A DNA stretch of 64,000 nucleotides. Source: JAGOMX01 sp041738135. Lineage in GTDB: Bacteria; Pseudomonadota; Alphaproteobacteria; JAGOMX01. Location of the stretch: assembly GCA_041738135.1 (NCBI GenBank), contig JBGSQK010000057.1:1-64000 (forward strand), in the 5' to 3' direction. Positions 10,001 to 18,630 of this stretch are shown here, piece by piece. Every line of letters begins with the position of its first letter. Positions within the stretch are counted from its first letter, which is position 1. The notes under the pieces were generated by a model. It made no database searches. It saw only the letters and a list, made by a program, of their open reading frames with translations, and was not told the DNA's origin. Position numbers and translations under genes: made by a program.

Positions 10001-10808
10001 CGCCTGCAATCTAAGTTCTCATTTCTGTCATCTGATGAATGCAGCTCCGAAAAGCCTGGAGGGCTCTCGAATGAAGTGTGTGATAAGCCACTTCATGAGC
10101 TTGCCAGATGAGAATAACAAGTGGATTCGCATCTGCCAATTCTTATCAGGTGTCAGAGCTTGTGCAGGAGGTATGAACACGGCTATCCAAGATTATTACA
10201 TGTGCCTTACGCCCGTTTACAAGCTTAGGTCTCTGTCCGGATTTTTGGAATATGACTTCCACGAGATGCCGGCGATTACCGCGTTGCTGAATGCGATGCA
10301 ATCGGTGGTCTCTATGCAATTTTCGCCTGAAAGCATGTTCATGAAAGAGGTCTGCGGGGTATTTCCAGGTCAAAACCTAGATCAAGCGGCCCACCAAATC
10401 ATCTGGGTCAAAGGTCTGATCGGCGATCGCGTTGGCCTCACCGAGGGGCCTCGTTTTGACATCAATGCTGGAACTATTAATCAGCTGATACTCACCAAAT
10501 CCCAACAGGAAATTATTGAGTTATATTACAACCGACTTGAGTTGAAACATATTATTCCTCTTATGAAAACAGCTTTTGACCGTCTGATGGTAGATGACAA
10601 ATCAATCTACAATGCTTTGATGGTCATGTGTGATAAGGTGAAAACTCCAGAAGGTAAAGAAGACTTTCAGTCCTGGATTGTTACACGATATGACGATGAA
10701 AACGACATTATAGGTGAAACAGTCATCACCGAGCGTGGCATGGTACAAGTCATGACCAAAGTCGGTATGTTAGACCCTATTCTGGATCCATTGGGCTGGG
10801 GAAATTAA
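7071..10808 (+). CDS. Very large exported alpha-solenoid repeat protein of unknown function
   Basis: 1245 residues. It begins with a clear Sec signal peptide (MNRFILTMFLSLSVLFA then a polar turn and CLAS), and the ATG at 7071 is placed 9 bases after AAGGAG. Most of the protein is made of degenerate two-helix units. Three successive copies around residues 557-664 are exactly 36 residues apart and share the pattern G/D-K-x-W-x-x-K-x-H-A, a helix, then a proline or acidic turn and a second helix. Similar but weaker units run from about residue 110 to 750. An acidic Asp/Glu-rich linker covers about 920-965, followed by a non-repetitive 280-residue C-terminal domain rich in cysteines. The fold class resembles HEAT or TPR solenoids, which bind proteins, but I recognise no named family. 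Confidence 0.8.
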   Translation: MNRFILTMFLSLSVLFADSCLASEQPGVQITCDAPEISAALENIEDIQKRELIWNYALKICGNQMQNSSAHIAVINTLSSLDDESLEKTANDILQLTEHPDLRDRPDCPDIFRKILVKFESGPSVVCHDELNRRLNAAPIVIEYIKKNNLDLAGLSSVVNSVSMPAIARKEHAVELLLYTCEAIAKDRKWSAAEHACIILALTSQSEEELKALPHAINQILEGYDSGYRNNNHLICDIIRYAPIERITEILTKTVAFAQQNNIPPVSVSGLFKGFSKLTPENEEETLRLATVFMREAQCDYTKYNFSYYFDNFISGALDTGALNGISETKIQAVIEYVKQCGFELGEASSLIRSVARIPDANVDGLLKAARLICMKQNWQIYDHANFIGSCASLPIDRAEMVFDAICSIVGGDSMRPHEYGEMCGTLGLVPYEQLEHTLTSLKTLVLEQKLSTRVVRGILSASWSDPKERIPYATKFARSMIDKGLIEEYDLTTLMGYMIEISTDRLAILCDALPEYCVSDELHGNDIHGFIYPLQEVPAARMTLAFKKAALLAAGKNWEPAHHVKMIEALGEVHPDHMDTILDAYASIVEGKNWDGKAHAKIISALANVPVEQIAYLLKTLALITKDKEWTGKDHATLLITLALAPSNHMTEALDKLENVTQVYDCDAKVQTFIIQTLCNTNPEEWDHMLNILKPIISYKDAENPLDLRGISYLIKLFPESESVRFIESCINAFEENPEPFYDENEDDDAFDPIITNFIASIDSRDNDDKQQLLDYWKDMMVGENPLLARIVCGFIEDQGLAMGFVEEDEIVQMAMRVMTVLEDGDERGAHVIYEKLKAKRTVPIEWGKLKVIQGCIDGLNVRLNPVKIANLGASMKLELSSVPKLNAKNFIDLLNQLQIRLKSNEDLLRDASHIMDQTKSEHGGEAPDDFSEDEDEEPLPQMQEVESQSDEDVSTDEQQEALPKNSRLLLKLIENACNLSSHFCHLMNAAPKSLEGSRMKCVISHFMSLPDENNKWIRICQFLSGVRACAGGMNTAIQDYYMCLTPVYKLRSLSGFLEYDFHEMPAITALLNAMQSVVSMQFSPESMFMKEVCGVFPGQNLDQAAHQIIWVKGLIGDRVGLTEGPRFDINAGTINQLILTKSQQEIIELYYNRLELKHIIPLMKTAFDRLMVDDKSIYNALMVMCDKVKTPEGKEDFQSWIVTRYDDENDIIGETVITERGMVQVMTKVGMLDPILDPLGWGN

Positions 10809-10814
10809 TGTGCC

Positions 10815-10839
10815 GGGCTTCTGGGTATACCAGGAGCCC
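10815..10839 (+). terminator. Hairpin downstream of the alpha-solenoid gene
   Basis: Ten-base-pair stem (10815-10824 with 10830-10839, one G-T pair) closed by the 5-base loop GTATA, starting 7 bases after the stop codon. No run of T follows, so if it terminates it is weak or Rho-assisted; it could instead protect the mRNA end. Confidence 0.4.
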
Positions 10840-10965
10840 ACGAGTTATGCTTGGCTTGACAGAATATTCATCGATCTTTTGACTATTGCGTATGCCGGTA
10901 AAATTGTCCATGAAACTTAAGAGCTTAAATCTGTACTTGAGCTGTATGAGGAGATCTCTTTTTTG

Positions 10966-11142
10966 ATGGCCACCTTGAAAAATGATCAGTCCAAAGCTAA
11001 TCCTGATCCAGAAGAGCCTTCCGCTATGCGCTCCGGAGTGGACAAAGCTAGTGTGCTAACTGCCACAAAAGGACAAGTTTTTGATAAATCACTGATGCGC
11101 AAAATTACAAAGACTTCTGTTGATGGTAGAACTGTAGAGTAG
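10966..11142 (+). CDS. Possible small protein of 58 residues
   Basis: A short frame opening with ATG GCC ACC, 12 bases after GAGGAG, and ending in TAG. The product is hydrophilic and charged, without a signal peptide, membrane segment or motif I recognise. It lies in the 370-base gap between the solenoid gene and the carotenoid-oxygenase homologue. In-frame codons continue upstream to a stop near 10919, so it could be the tail of a decayed gene. The rest of the gap shows only the hairpin at its start. Confidence 0.25.
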   Translation: MATLKNDQSKANPDPEEPSAMRSGVDKASVLTATKGQVFDKSLMRKITKTSVDGRTVE

Positions 11143-11178
11143 CGGGGACATAATCTTACTGTTCGGCGGGGGTATTGC

Positions 11179-12606
11179 TCAGCTGGCCGCCCCTTTGCCA
11201 TCCCTATAAAACTGCCCATGGAAGCTATATGGTATCAAATGCGGTGCATAGGCACGGGCTAGTTCTTGCATGTTTTTTGCGTCGATGATGATGACGAATG
11301 ATTTATCTTTATTGGCGTCTAAACCGATGGACAGTAGTACGCCGTCATCTTCGCTTTTTGCGTCTGTTTTTTCGATGAATAAAGCTTCACCCATAAAGCA
11401 GTGATCTTCTGACCAGGATTTTACATCGCCGTTTTTCATGTCGAATTTTACTAAGCTGTAGAGCGGCATACCTTGCCTTTCACCGACGCCGTAGAGGTAT
11501 CTATATTCGTTGGCATTGTACTTTTTGTAATTGAGTTGGGGGAATTCAAATGGTTGGTCCGAGATACGTTCTTGTGACGCTCTTCCAGACATTAAATCCA
11601 CAGTAATTCTAGTGAGTAAGCCTGAATTAAACCAGTCGACCGGATTTTTTTTCATATTCACTTGCTGCAAAAAGCTGGAATCTTTGAATGTGGGCAGGTC
11701 TATTATCAGCTTGCCTTTGACCTCGTATGAACTGATCTGGTGGAACATGAAAAACGAATCAGTTTCTACCACCTTGACGATCTTACCATCATCTTTGCTG
11801 ACGATAGTAATCTTTGTGCCTTGCGAGCCGTCCCATTTAAATTTATCGAAATAAAGGGCGGGTGAAAACCGCATTTTTAGAGCCGAGGTTCTGACCGGAG
11901 GCTCAATCAAAATCAGATAGTTTTCTGACATGGCGAAGCTGTGTAAGTAAGCAGGATTGCTTTCAGGAATTTTGGCCTCAGGTACACGAACTTCGGTTCC
12001 GTGTTTGATTTTGTAGAACGAGTAATAAGTCTCGCGGCCATAGTTGATGAGCACGTTGTATAGCTCGCCCCGCTTAAAATCCATCTGCGGATGAGCTGTG
12101 GTTGCTTGACCGTGCGCTTTGTCTCTAAAATTGAGGGGGCCTAATACTTCCAACGTATCCGGATCGAAAGTGACATAAGTCGCTGCCTCTGTGAGGGCCA
12201 CGTGCTTATCTTTAATCTTAGTCACATTGATCATATTATTGTCGCCGGGCTCTTGAGAGCCAAAAATTATGTCCGAAAGTATATGAAACGGATTAAAGCC
12301 AGAGCCACCACTGTTTCTTGAAACCCTTTTTTCATTTATGACCACTTCGTTGTAGAAATTGCTGTGGAGAAATTTGTTCGTATAGGTCACCTGTTTGCAC
12401 GAAATCTTGAAGCTTTTAAGCATGGCAACGCCTAAAAACCAATGGGTGATGTCTTGGTGGGCCAAATGAAACTTGGCGGGTCCGTTGAATATGAGGTTAC
12501 CTGAGAGCCACTCAGGTATTTTTCCAGTTATCTCAATTGGTGTCTGTGAATATTCACCATTTACGTCCAGCATGCCCTTGTGAAATGATTGTTCTAGAGG
12601 TGTCAT
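11179..12606 (-). CDS. Carotenoid-oxygenase (RPE65/CCD) family protein
   Basis: 475 residues of the carotenoid cleavage dioxygenase family, non-heme iron enzymes with a seven-bladed propeller that cleave double bonds of apocarotenoids or stilbenes. All four iron-ligand histidines are in place: H172 (TAHPQ), H222 (LHSFAMSENY), H289 (MFHQISSYE) and H463 (SFHGQF). The N-terminal WLSGNLIFNGPAKF block matches the family entry motif GxLxRNGP. No signal peptide, so probably cytosolic. No carotenoid biosynthesis gene is nearby, so the substrate may come from the host or be a different unsaturated compound. It is divergent from the FAD dehydrogenase with about 100 bases between the starts. Confidence 0.85.
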   Translation of the reverse strand: MTPLEQSFHKGMLDVNGEYSQTPIEITGKIPEWLSGNLIFNGPAKFHLAHQDITHWFLGVAMLKSFKISCKQVTYTNKFLHSNFYNEVVINEKRVSRNSGGSGFNPFHILSDIIFGSQEPGDNNMINVTKIKDKHVALTEAATYVTFDPDTLEVLGPLNFRDKAHGQATTAHPQMDFKRGELYNVLINYGRETYYSFYKIKHGTEVRVPEAKIPESNPAYLHSFAMSENYLILIEPPVRTSALKMRFSPALYFDKFKWDGSQGTKITIVSKDDGKIVKVVETDSFFMFHQISSYEVKGKLIIDLPTFKDSSFLQQVNMKKNPVDWFNSGLLTRITVDLMSGRASQERISDQPFEFPQLNYKKYNANEYRYLYGVGERQGMPLYSLVKFDMKNGDVKSWSEDHCFMGEALFIEKTDAKSEDDGVLLSIGLDANKDKSFVIIIDAKNMQELARAYAPHLIPYSFHGQFYRDGKGAAS

Positions 12607-12653
12607 TTTAGGCCTATAATATATGCGCTCACGTTTATGATTTTATCAGACAA

Positions 12654-12683
12654 TTGTATTGAGTGCAATTGCCATGCTATAAT
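12654..12683 (+). promoter_or_regulatory. Promoter of the FAD-dependent dehydrogenase gene
   Basis: TTGTAT at 12654-12659 and a perfect TATAAT at 12678-12683, 18 bases apart, end about 30 bases before the start codon. It lies in the shared intergenic region with the divergent carotenoid-oxygenase homologue. Confidence 0.6.
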
Positions 12684-12713
12684 AAAATTGAGTAATTAAT
12701 CTAAGGTATGGAA

Positions 12714-14324
12714 ATGAAAACTTATCAATCTGATGTAATTATTGCTGGTGGTGGTATAGCTGGACTTGTAACGGCTTACGAGCTGCTTAAAAAAGGTAAA
12801 AACGTTATAATATTTGATAAGGATGTTGAAGATAATCTGGGCGGCTTGGCTAAGGAAGCGGCGGGTGGCATTCATATGATTGACACACCTGAGCAACGCT
12901 CTGTTGGCATTAAGGATAGTCCAGAGTTGGCATTTCAGGATTGGTTGAATATAGCTAAATTTGACGAAGATGATGAATGGCCTCGTAAATGGGCGCAATT
13001 TTATTGCAATAACTCGCTTGAGTATATCTACGATTATTTCAAGGAAATCCAGGCGGGGTTTATACCTGCGCCAACCTGGGCTGAAAGGGGGCTGTATAGA
13101 TCGGGAAACTCACTACCTCGCTTTCATGTTACCTGGGGCACGGGATTTGAATTAGTGAATAAGACGGTTGCTGCCATAAACAAACTTCCTCAGCGTTCTA
13201 ATCTTCAAATTTATTTTGAGCATGAGGTAAATGATATTCTGCAAGGTGATGGTAAAGCCTTAATGACTGGTAAGAATATGCTGACAGATGAAGCATTCCA
13301 AGCCACTGGAGAGCAAGTAATTATTGCCTCGGGCGGCATTGGAGGAGGTGATCTTAGTTATCTCAAAGAACATTGGCCAGGCAAAGGACGAAAAGCTCCC
13401 GATAATATGCTGAATGGTGCCCATAAGTTTGGTGATGGTTTACTCCATCGTAAAATTGAAGAACGGGGCGGGGTGCTCACCCATTTAGAAAATAATTGGC
13501 CTTATGCTCTTGGCGTGCATCATCCAGAAAAACGTAAGCCGTTTGATGGCATTTCCACCATGCCAGGTATATCGTCTCTATGGTTTAACGCCTTAGGTGA
13601 GCGTATAGGTCCTTTGCCGCTTATGGTAGGAGCAGATAATATCTGGCTCGTGGATAGGATATTAGAGCAGCCCGGACAGTACACCTGGGTTATCATGAAT
13701 TGGAAGATAGCAACCAAGGAATTTATCGTATCCTTAAGTCGGTACTTCACTGCTATACGAAATATGGATATTGAGTTGCTCAAGTATAATGCTCAAAATG
13801 GTGATGAATACCGCATTAATCTGTTACTGAAAGATTCGCCCGAAGATGTATTTTTGGCTGATAATATAGACGATTTGATCGAGAAAATGCAGGAACGCAG
13901 TTTGTATGGTTTCAAGATCAATGGCGATAAACTTAAGGAAGAGATAAAAGCCTACGATGACCAAATTGATCGTGGGCCATTCTTTTATAACGACGAGCAA
14001 TTGGCGCGAAAAGCAAACAATATGAAATATCAGCCCCTTGGTCTTGTTACTATCGCAGATTTCAAGAAAATATTGGATCCAGAGGCAGGCCCATTATTGG
14101 CTGTGCGTGGATTTGTGATTTCTAGAAAATCCTTAGGCGGCATCCAAACTGATATGGAATGTCGGGTATTAAAGAAAGATGGAAAACCGTTTGGTAATAT
14201 CTACGCAGTGGGTGAGGCAGCCGGGTATGGTGGTGGCGGAATTCACGGCAAAGGCGCACCCGAAGGTGCTTTCTTAGGTGGTTGCATACTGACTGCTAGG
14301 GTGTGTGGTCGCTCCGTTCAATAA
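12714..14324 (+). CDS. FAD-binding dehydrogenase (KsdD/fumarate-reductase fold)
   Basis: About 536 residues. The N-terminus is a Rossmann FAD-binding motif (IIAGGGIAGLVTAYELL), and the C-terminus has the closing FAD motif with YAVGEAAGYGGGGIHGKG followed by LGGCILTARV. This is the pattern of the COG3573-type FAD-binding dehydrogenases, related to 3-ketosteroid delta-1-dehydrogenase and soluble fumarate reductases; the true substrate is unknown. The ATG at 12714 sits 7 bases after AAGG; the ATG at 12708 is an in-frame alternative adding two residues. The gene is divergent from a carotenoid-oxygenase homologue, so the two may serve one lipid or isoprenoid pathway. Its end overlaps the convergent LRR gene by 7 bases. 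Confidence 0.85.
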   Translation: MKTYQSDVIIAGGGIAGLVTAYELLKKGKNVIIFDKDVEDNLGGLAKEAAGGIHMIDTPEQRSVGIKDSPELAFQDWLNIAKFDEDDEWPRKWAQFYCNNSLEYIYDYFKEIQAGFIPAPTWAERGLYRSGNSLPRFHVTWGTGFELVNKTVAAINKLPQRSNLQIYFEHEVNDILQGDGKALMTGKNMLTDEAFQATGEQVIIASGGIGGGDLSYLKEHWPGKGRKAPDNMLNGAHKFGDGLLHRKIEERGGVLTHLENNWPYALGVHHPEKRKPFDGISTMPGISSLWFNALGERIGPLPLMVGADNIWLVDRILEQPGQYTWVIMNWKIATKEFIVSLSRYFTAIRNMDIELLKYNAQNGDEYRINLLLKDSPEDVFLADNIDDLIEKMQERSLYGFKINGDKLKEEIKAYDDQIDRGPFFYNDEQLARKANNMKYQPLGLVTIADFKKILDPEAGPLLAVRGFVISRKSLGGIQTDMECRVLKKDGKPFGNIYAVGEAAGYGGGGIHGKGAPEGAFLGGCILTARVCGRSVQ

Positions 14325-15559
14325 CGACGCGGACCGAACTTAGTGAGCAGAAGTGCCTTTGCTAGGTCCGCCAGAGCCATGGCTTCAAGATAAATCGTTT
14401 CTAAGTCTTCTTTGCTCGCCTGATGGAGTTCAACTTCGATCTCGTCCATTTCTTCATAGGATGAATTGTAAGTATACATAGATGACGCAATTTTTGGTTC
14501 AGGTCTATGGCCGAGTTTAGGCAGTTTTGACATAGGTTGTTCTGCATATCCCTCTATTTTTTCGAACATCATGCTGAAAGTGCAATTGTGGACTACAACA
14601 TCTTTGCCAAGCTCAAGAACGGGCGAGGGGATGCTAACAAAAGAATTGTTTCTGATATCCAGCAATCTCAAGGATGACATTTGAGCCATTTGTTCCGGGA
14701 TTGAATGCAGTTTATTCTCGTAAAGATTGAGTACCTTTAATGCGCTAAGTCTATACACTGTATCTGGTATATTTGTTAATTCGTTAAACAACAAATATAA
14801 GCCCTGGAGATTTACTAAATTTAGAATAGGTTCGGGAAAGGTTGTAAAATGGTTTTCGGACAAATCCAGATAATCCAGCTTATGAAGTTGTCCGAAAGTG
14901 CTGGGCAAAGATGAAATTTGATTACTTGCAGCAAAAAGCTGTTTTAAATTATGCAAGCGTGCGAAAGAAGCCGGTAACTTAGCGATATTATTGCCTGCAA
15001 TATCTAAGACAACCAAATTGTGTAAAAACCCTAAATTACGCGGCAGTATACGGATTTTGTTTAGAGCAAAAGATAGTTCTTCAAGCTGAGTTAACCTGCA
15101 GAGACGTTCGGGCACCGCGCGCTCATTGCCATCGTCGTTCATCAGGTTTTGTTCACAATTCAATTCCCGCAGATTTGTGAGGTTGCACACGAATGTAGGA
15201 AGCCCATTTAATTTATTTGCTTTAAGATTCAGATGCCGCAGCTTCGAAAGTCTACCCAATGATTTAGGAATGGTTTGTGTTGAGGATAAAACTTTTTTAC
15301 CAGTAGGTTTGCCTACACTTGGTTTCGGCATTTTCTCCAACATTTCAGGAACAGTTCCTAGCTTGAGTCCATCTAAGCGAAGAGCTGTGAGCTCTATTAA
15401 TGCCAAAGTGGTAGCGGATCGATCGGCTGGGTTGCGGTCTAAATAACGGAGATGAGCGCAAATAGAATCATCAGATTCTAAAGTATTTGCTATCCGGCTT
15501 GCATTTGCGTTAGCTACGGTAGCTATAAAGCCGGCTATATATATAGTAAATTTATTCAA
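14318..15559 (-). CDS. Exported leucine-rich-repeat protein
   Basis: 413 residues with a signal peptide (MNKFTIYIAGFIATVANANA) and about nine leucine-rich repeats of 23 residues between residues 90 and 320. The repeats have the pattern LxxLxxLxLxxNxLxxLPxx typical of bacterial and plant-like LRRs, for example LDIAGNNIAKLPASF and LDLSENHFTTFPEPI. The C-terminal 80 residues are acidic and not repetitive. LRR solenoids bind proteins. No catalytic domain is visible, unlike the LRR protein at 42088. It runs convergently into the dehydrogenase gene with a 7-base overlap. Confidence 0.85.
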   Translation of the reverse strand: MNKFTIYIAGFIATVANANASRIANTLESDDSICAHLRYLDRNPADRSATTLALIELTALRLDGLKLGTVPEMLEKMPKPSVGKPTGKKVLSSTQTIPKSLGRLSKLRHLNLKANKLNGLPTFVCNLTNLRELNCEQNLMNDDGNERAVPERLCRLTQLEELSFALNKIRILPRNLGFLHNLVVLDIAGNNIAKLPASFARLHNLKQLFAASNQISSLPSTFGQLHKLDYLDLSENHFTTFPEPILNLVNLQGLYLLFNELTNIPDTVYRLSALKVLNLYENKLHSIPEQMAQMSSLRLLDIRNNSFVSIPSPVLELGKDVVVHNCTFSMMFEKIEGYAEQPMSKLPKLGHRPEPKIASSMYTYNSSYEEMDEIEVELHQASKEDLETIYLEAMALADLAKALLLTKFGPRRY

Positions 15560-15665
15560 ATCAAACTCCTTATGAGTCTAAACTATCTAAACACACAAAT
15601 AAAAATTTGTTAAGCATAATATTTAAAGCACTGATTTGTCAACAATTTAATGTAATACTGTAAAT

Positions 15666-16961
15666 CTATTTCGCGGGGGCGAAAATAGGTTCTTTTCTGT
15701 ATGAAGCGATGATTTGTTGACCAAATAAGGTTAACCAGAGGAGGGCAAGGAGGCTAAGGCTGCCGATGATTGCAAAATAGGTCACCCAATCGGTTCGATC
15801 TGCGAGCCAGCCGGCTCCGATGGAAAGGCCAATGCGTGAGAATGAGCAGAATGAGGAGAGGATAGCGAAGTGCGTGGCCGTGTTGGGTTGCTTACATAAG
15901 GTGGAAAGATAGGCGATGAGAGCCGTGGCACTCATCCCGCAAGCAAAGTTCTCTACGCCCATGGTTAATATGAGAAAGTCCACATTGTGGCCCAGGTGGG
16001 CCTGAATCATGAACATGACGCTCGAACAAGCCAATAGCATGGTGCTCAAAGCTAAATTAAATATGGGTGGTTTGTGAATTTGCATCATTCCTGCGAACAA
16101 ACCGCCCATGATCATGGCGCAGATGCCAAAAGTTTTGGCGATGTTTGCGATCTCCAGATTGGTAAATCCGGTTTCGATTAAAAAAGGGATGCTGATCATA
16201 TTCAGCACTGTATCGCCTATTTTAAAGAGGAATATGAATACCAGGATGGGGAAGAAATCAGCCCGTTTGCCAAATTCTATAAATGAAGGAATTATTTCTT
16301 CCCGGACCTTGTGGCTAAAGCTTGGGAAAATGGGTTCTTTAATCGGGTGATGCGGTTCAGGTAACATCAAGGTTGCTATCATGCCCACACCCACACACAG
16401 TGACATCACCACATAGACAATGGTCCAGTTGTCAACCATGTGGGCAAGATACAATGCGCCCCCACCTGAAACCCACATTCCCAAACGGAATCCCAAAACG
16501 CTAGCGCTGGCTCCAGGTCCTAATTGGTCCCGTGGTAGGGATTCAATACGATAGGCCTCAATGCCATTGTCTTGACAAGAGGCGCAGAACGAAACGCCAA
16601 ATGTGGCAAGGCCCGTTAAATAAATATTCTCTTGGGGGTTGGTGAGTCCTAGTAAAATAAGGGCAATGACTAACGCAATCTGACTAGTAAATATCCACCC
16701 CCGCCGTTGGCCTAAAAATCTTGAAAAGAAGGGGATTGAAATATGATCTGTCAGCGGCGCCCACAGGAACTTAAACATATAAGGAATAGTCGCCAACGCA
16801 AAATAACCAATAACAGTATTGGAAACATCAGCCGTCTTCAGCCATGCATGTAGGGTGCCAAGCGTTAATAAAAACGGTAAGCCGCTCGAAAAGCCCAGAA
16901 ACAAAATACCCAACACCCGAGGCTGTCGGTACAATGCAGCGTAAGTTAACCATCGTTGCAT
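15666..16961 (-). CDS. AmpG-like MFS permease
   Basis: 431 residues with about twelve hydrophobic segments, an inner-membrane major facilitator. The sequence follows the AmpG family, which imports muropeptides (GlcNAc-anhydroMurNAc peptides) for peptidoglycan recycling: FSSGLPFLL near the N-terminus, KFLWAPLTD after the second membrane segment, and CQDNGIEAYRIE where AmpG has SQD...DAYR. The last differs by a cysteine and an altered diad, so specificity may have shifted. No AmpD or AmpC homologue is nearby. Start is ATG at 16961. Confidence 0.82.
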   Translation of the reverse strand: MQRWLTYAALYRQPRVLGILFLGFSSGLPFLLTLGTLHAWLKTADVSNTVIGYFALATIPYMFKFLWAPLTDHISIPFFSRFLGQRRGWIFTSQIALVIALILLGLTNPQENIYLTGLATFGVSFCASCQDNGIEAYRIESLPRDQLGPGASASVLGFRLGMWVSGGGALYLAHMVDNWTIVYVVMSLCVGVGMIATLMLPEPHHPIKEPIFPSFSHKVREEIIPSFIEFGKRADFFPILVFIFLFKIGDTVLNMISIPFLIETGFTNLEIANIAKTFGICAMIMGGLFAGMMQIHKPPIFNLALSTMLLACSSVMFMIQAHLGHNVDFLILTMGVENFACGMSATALIAYLSTLCKQPNTATHFAILSSFCSFSRIGLSIGAGWLADRTDWVTYFAIIGSLSLLALLWLTLFGQQIIASYRKEPIFAPAK

Positions 16962-17235
16962 AAGACGAGTACCATTAAATAATTAGTATCCAGTCAGTAT
17001 ACCATCTTCTTGGAAAGAGTAAAAATATAAATGAGGGTCGGAAATGAAGGCGTCTGGATCCATAAAAATCTGTGATGACTATTAAAGATTCCTAATCGTT
17101 GTTATCATGTCAGTTCATTCATTTGTCCATATACAGCCTACGGCATGCGCTGTGAATAGTCCTGCTGCCCTTCATATTGACAAAAGATGCTGGTATGCTA
17201 AGGTTTTCAATAATAAAAATAATAGGGGAAAATCA

Positions 17236-18372
17236 ATGAATGTAATTTGCAAAGGCTTATCAAGAACTTATATTTATATTATTTTATTTTCTGTAATCTT
17301 GTTTTCTTGCGAAATAAAGGCTTCGTCGTCGTATGTAATCTTTCCTTACGAAGGGTACAGAAATGCTGCCAATATGGATTTAGTGGAAAATTTTAGCGCT
17401 ACTCTCATGGGTAGCTTTGTTAATTTCAATAATAAATACAATGGTACTCAAGTAGGCTCTGTTCTTAGATCATCCAAGGGAAACAAGAATTACGTTACGC
17501 CTATGGGCGATATTCAATGGCGTGCTATGCCAAAATTAGTATTGGGATTATACGTGTATGATCCTATGTTAGGTTTAATACAATATAAAAGCGGAAATCA
17601 GGCGGGTACAAAAAGCATTTTGAATGCCAAGTCCTATAGCCCAAAAATAAGCTACCAAGTTCTTGATAATTTGACCTTGGGGGCAGGAATTGATTTTATG
17701 CATTTGAGTAAAGCCATTCTTGCTATTCCAGGAATCGCGGGTGGTACTCTTGTGGCGAAAGGTGATTCTTTTAAAACTTCATTTAATGTGGGGGCTTTGT
17801 TTAAGGCACAGCCAACTACTTTGATTAGCGCTAGCTTTCATAAAGGCGTTAATTTTAAGCCAAAGGGAAACATAAGTCTAAATGGGCAAACAAACAAAGG
17901 TTATTTAAACACACCATTAATTCCCGATATTTATAGTGCTAATTTGACTCAAATCCTAACCCCTGAATGGTTGGTAAGCGTAACGGCAAGATTCTTAAAT
18001 TGGAAGCCTTTCAAGACCGTTACAATTTATAATGCGCCAGTTGTGGGGAATTTAGTGTTGCCCCAGAAGTATCATTCTGCAGGTTATGGGCAATTATTAA
18101 CACGCTATCAATTTTCTGAACAATAGGCTGGCATTCTTGCAGGAGCTTATTTTACCAATCCCATGCCGTTGCAATACCGCCCCGTAGGTTTGCCGGCTGC
18201 TGCAGCCTGGGAGGGCGTTGTTGCTGGACAATTCATGCCCACAAAAAATACTGTTATAACATTGACCTATATCCATGGAGCGAGCAATGCAAAAATTGCA
18301 AATAACTTCGCTCGAGGAACGAGTAAAATTCGCGTAAACGTTTTTGAATTAACTCTAACATACAAATATTAA
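17236..18372 (+). pseudogene. FadL/OmpP1-type outer-membrane porin gene interrupted by an in-frame TAG
   Basis: The frame reads from ATG at 17236 (after AGGGGAA) through 296 residues to TAG at 18124-18126, then continues in the same frame for 81 codons to TAA at 18370. Both halves belong to one FadL-family beta-barrel (long-chain fatty acid or hydrocarbon uptake). The stop falls where the family has a conserved tryptophan (FSEQ, stop, AGILAGAYFTNP), so a single TGG to TAG change explains it. The C-terminal half ends in an aromatic residue (LTLTYKY), as a barrel strand should. The N-terminal hatch is also short: only about 20 residues lie between the signal peptide and the NAANMDL block, where FadL proteins have roughly 45 before NPAGL. 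Either a recent pseudogene or a gene needing amber readthrough. Confidence 0.8.
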
Positions 18373-18399
18373 TTGTAATGTTGGCTCTTCATTACAACG

Positions 18400-18439
18400 A
18401 GCGGGTTAATCTGTATTAACCCGCTTGTTTTTCTTTTTC
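18400..18439 (+). terminator. Rho-independent terminator after the FadL-type gene
   Basis: Perfect 11-bp stem (18400-18410 with 18415-18425, AGCGGGTTAAT and its complement) with a CTGT loop, followed directly by a T-rich tract from 18426. It is a textbook terminator, 28 bases after the final stop codon, and shows that the region downstream of the internal TAG is still treated as the gene end. Bases 18440-18630 hold nothing recognisable. Confidence 0.92.
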
Positions 18440-18630
18440 ACTCAAGCTTGTTAAATTGCTTTTATTGGGTCTTTTGGTAATGCATATTTGGGTATACAAG
18501 TATGAGTAGCATGCGAACCATTTTCAGCTGCCTCGCACTTGCCATGCCTATTAAAATGTGAATTCTTGACTGGACGAATTGCCTTACATATGTTCAAATG
18601 TGCTATTAAAATTTCCGAGGTAGGTATTAC

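Noticed and set aside
10986..11219. 77-codon minus-strand frame after the solenoid gene
   Set aside because: It overlaps the end of the carotenoid-oxygenase homologue on the same strand in another frame and has no family features.
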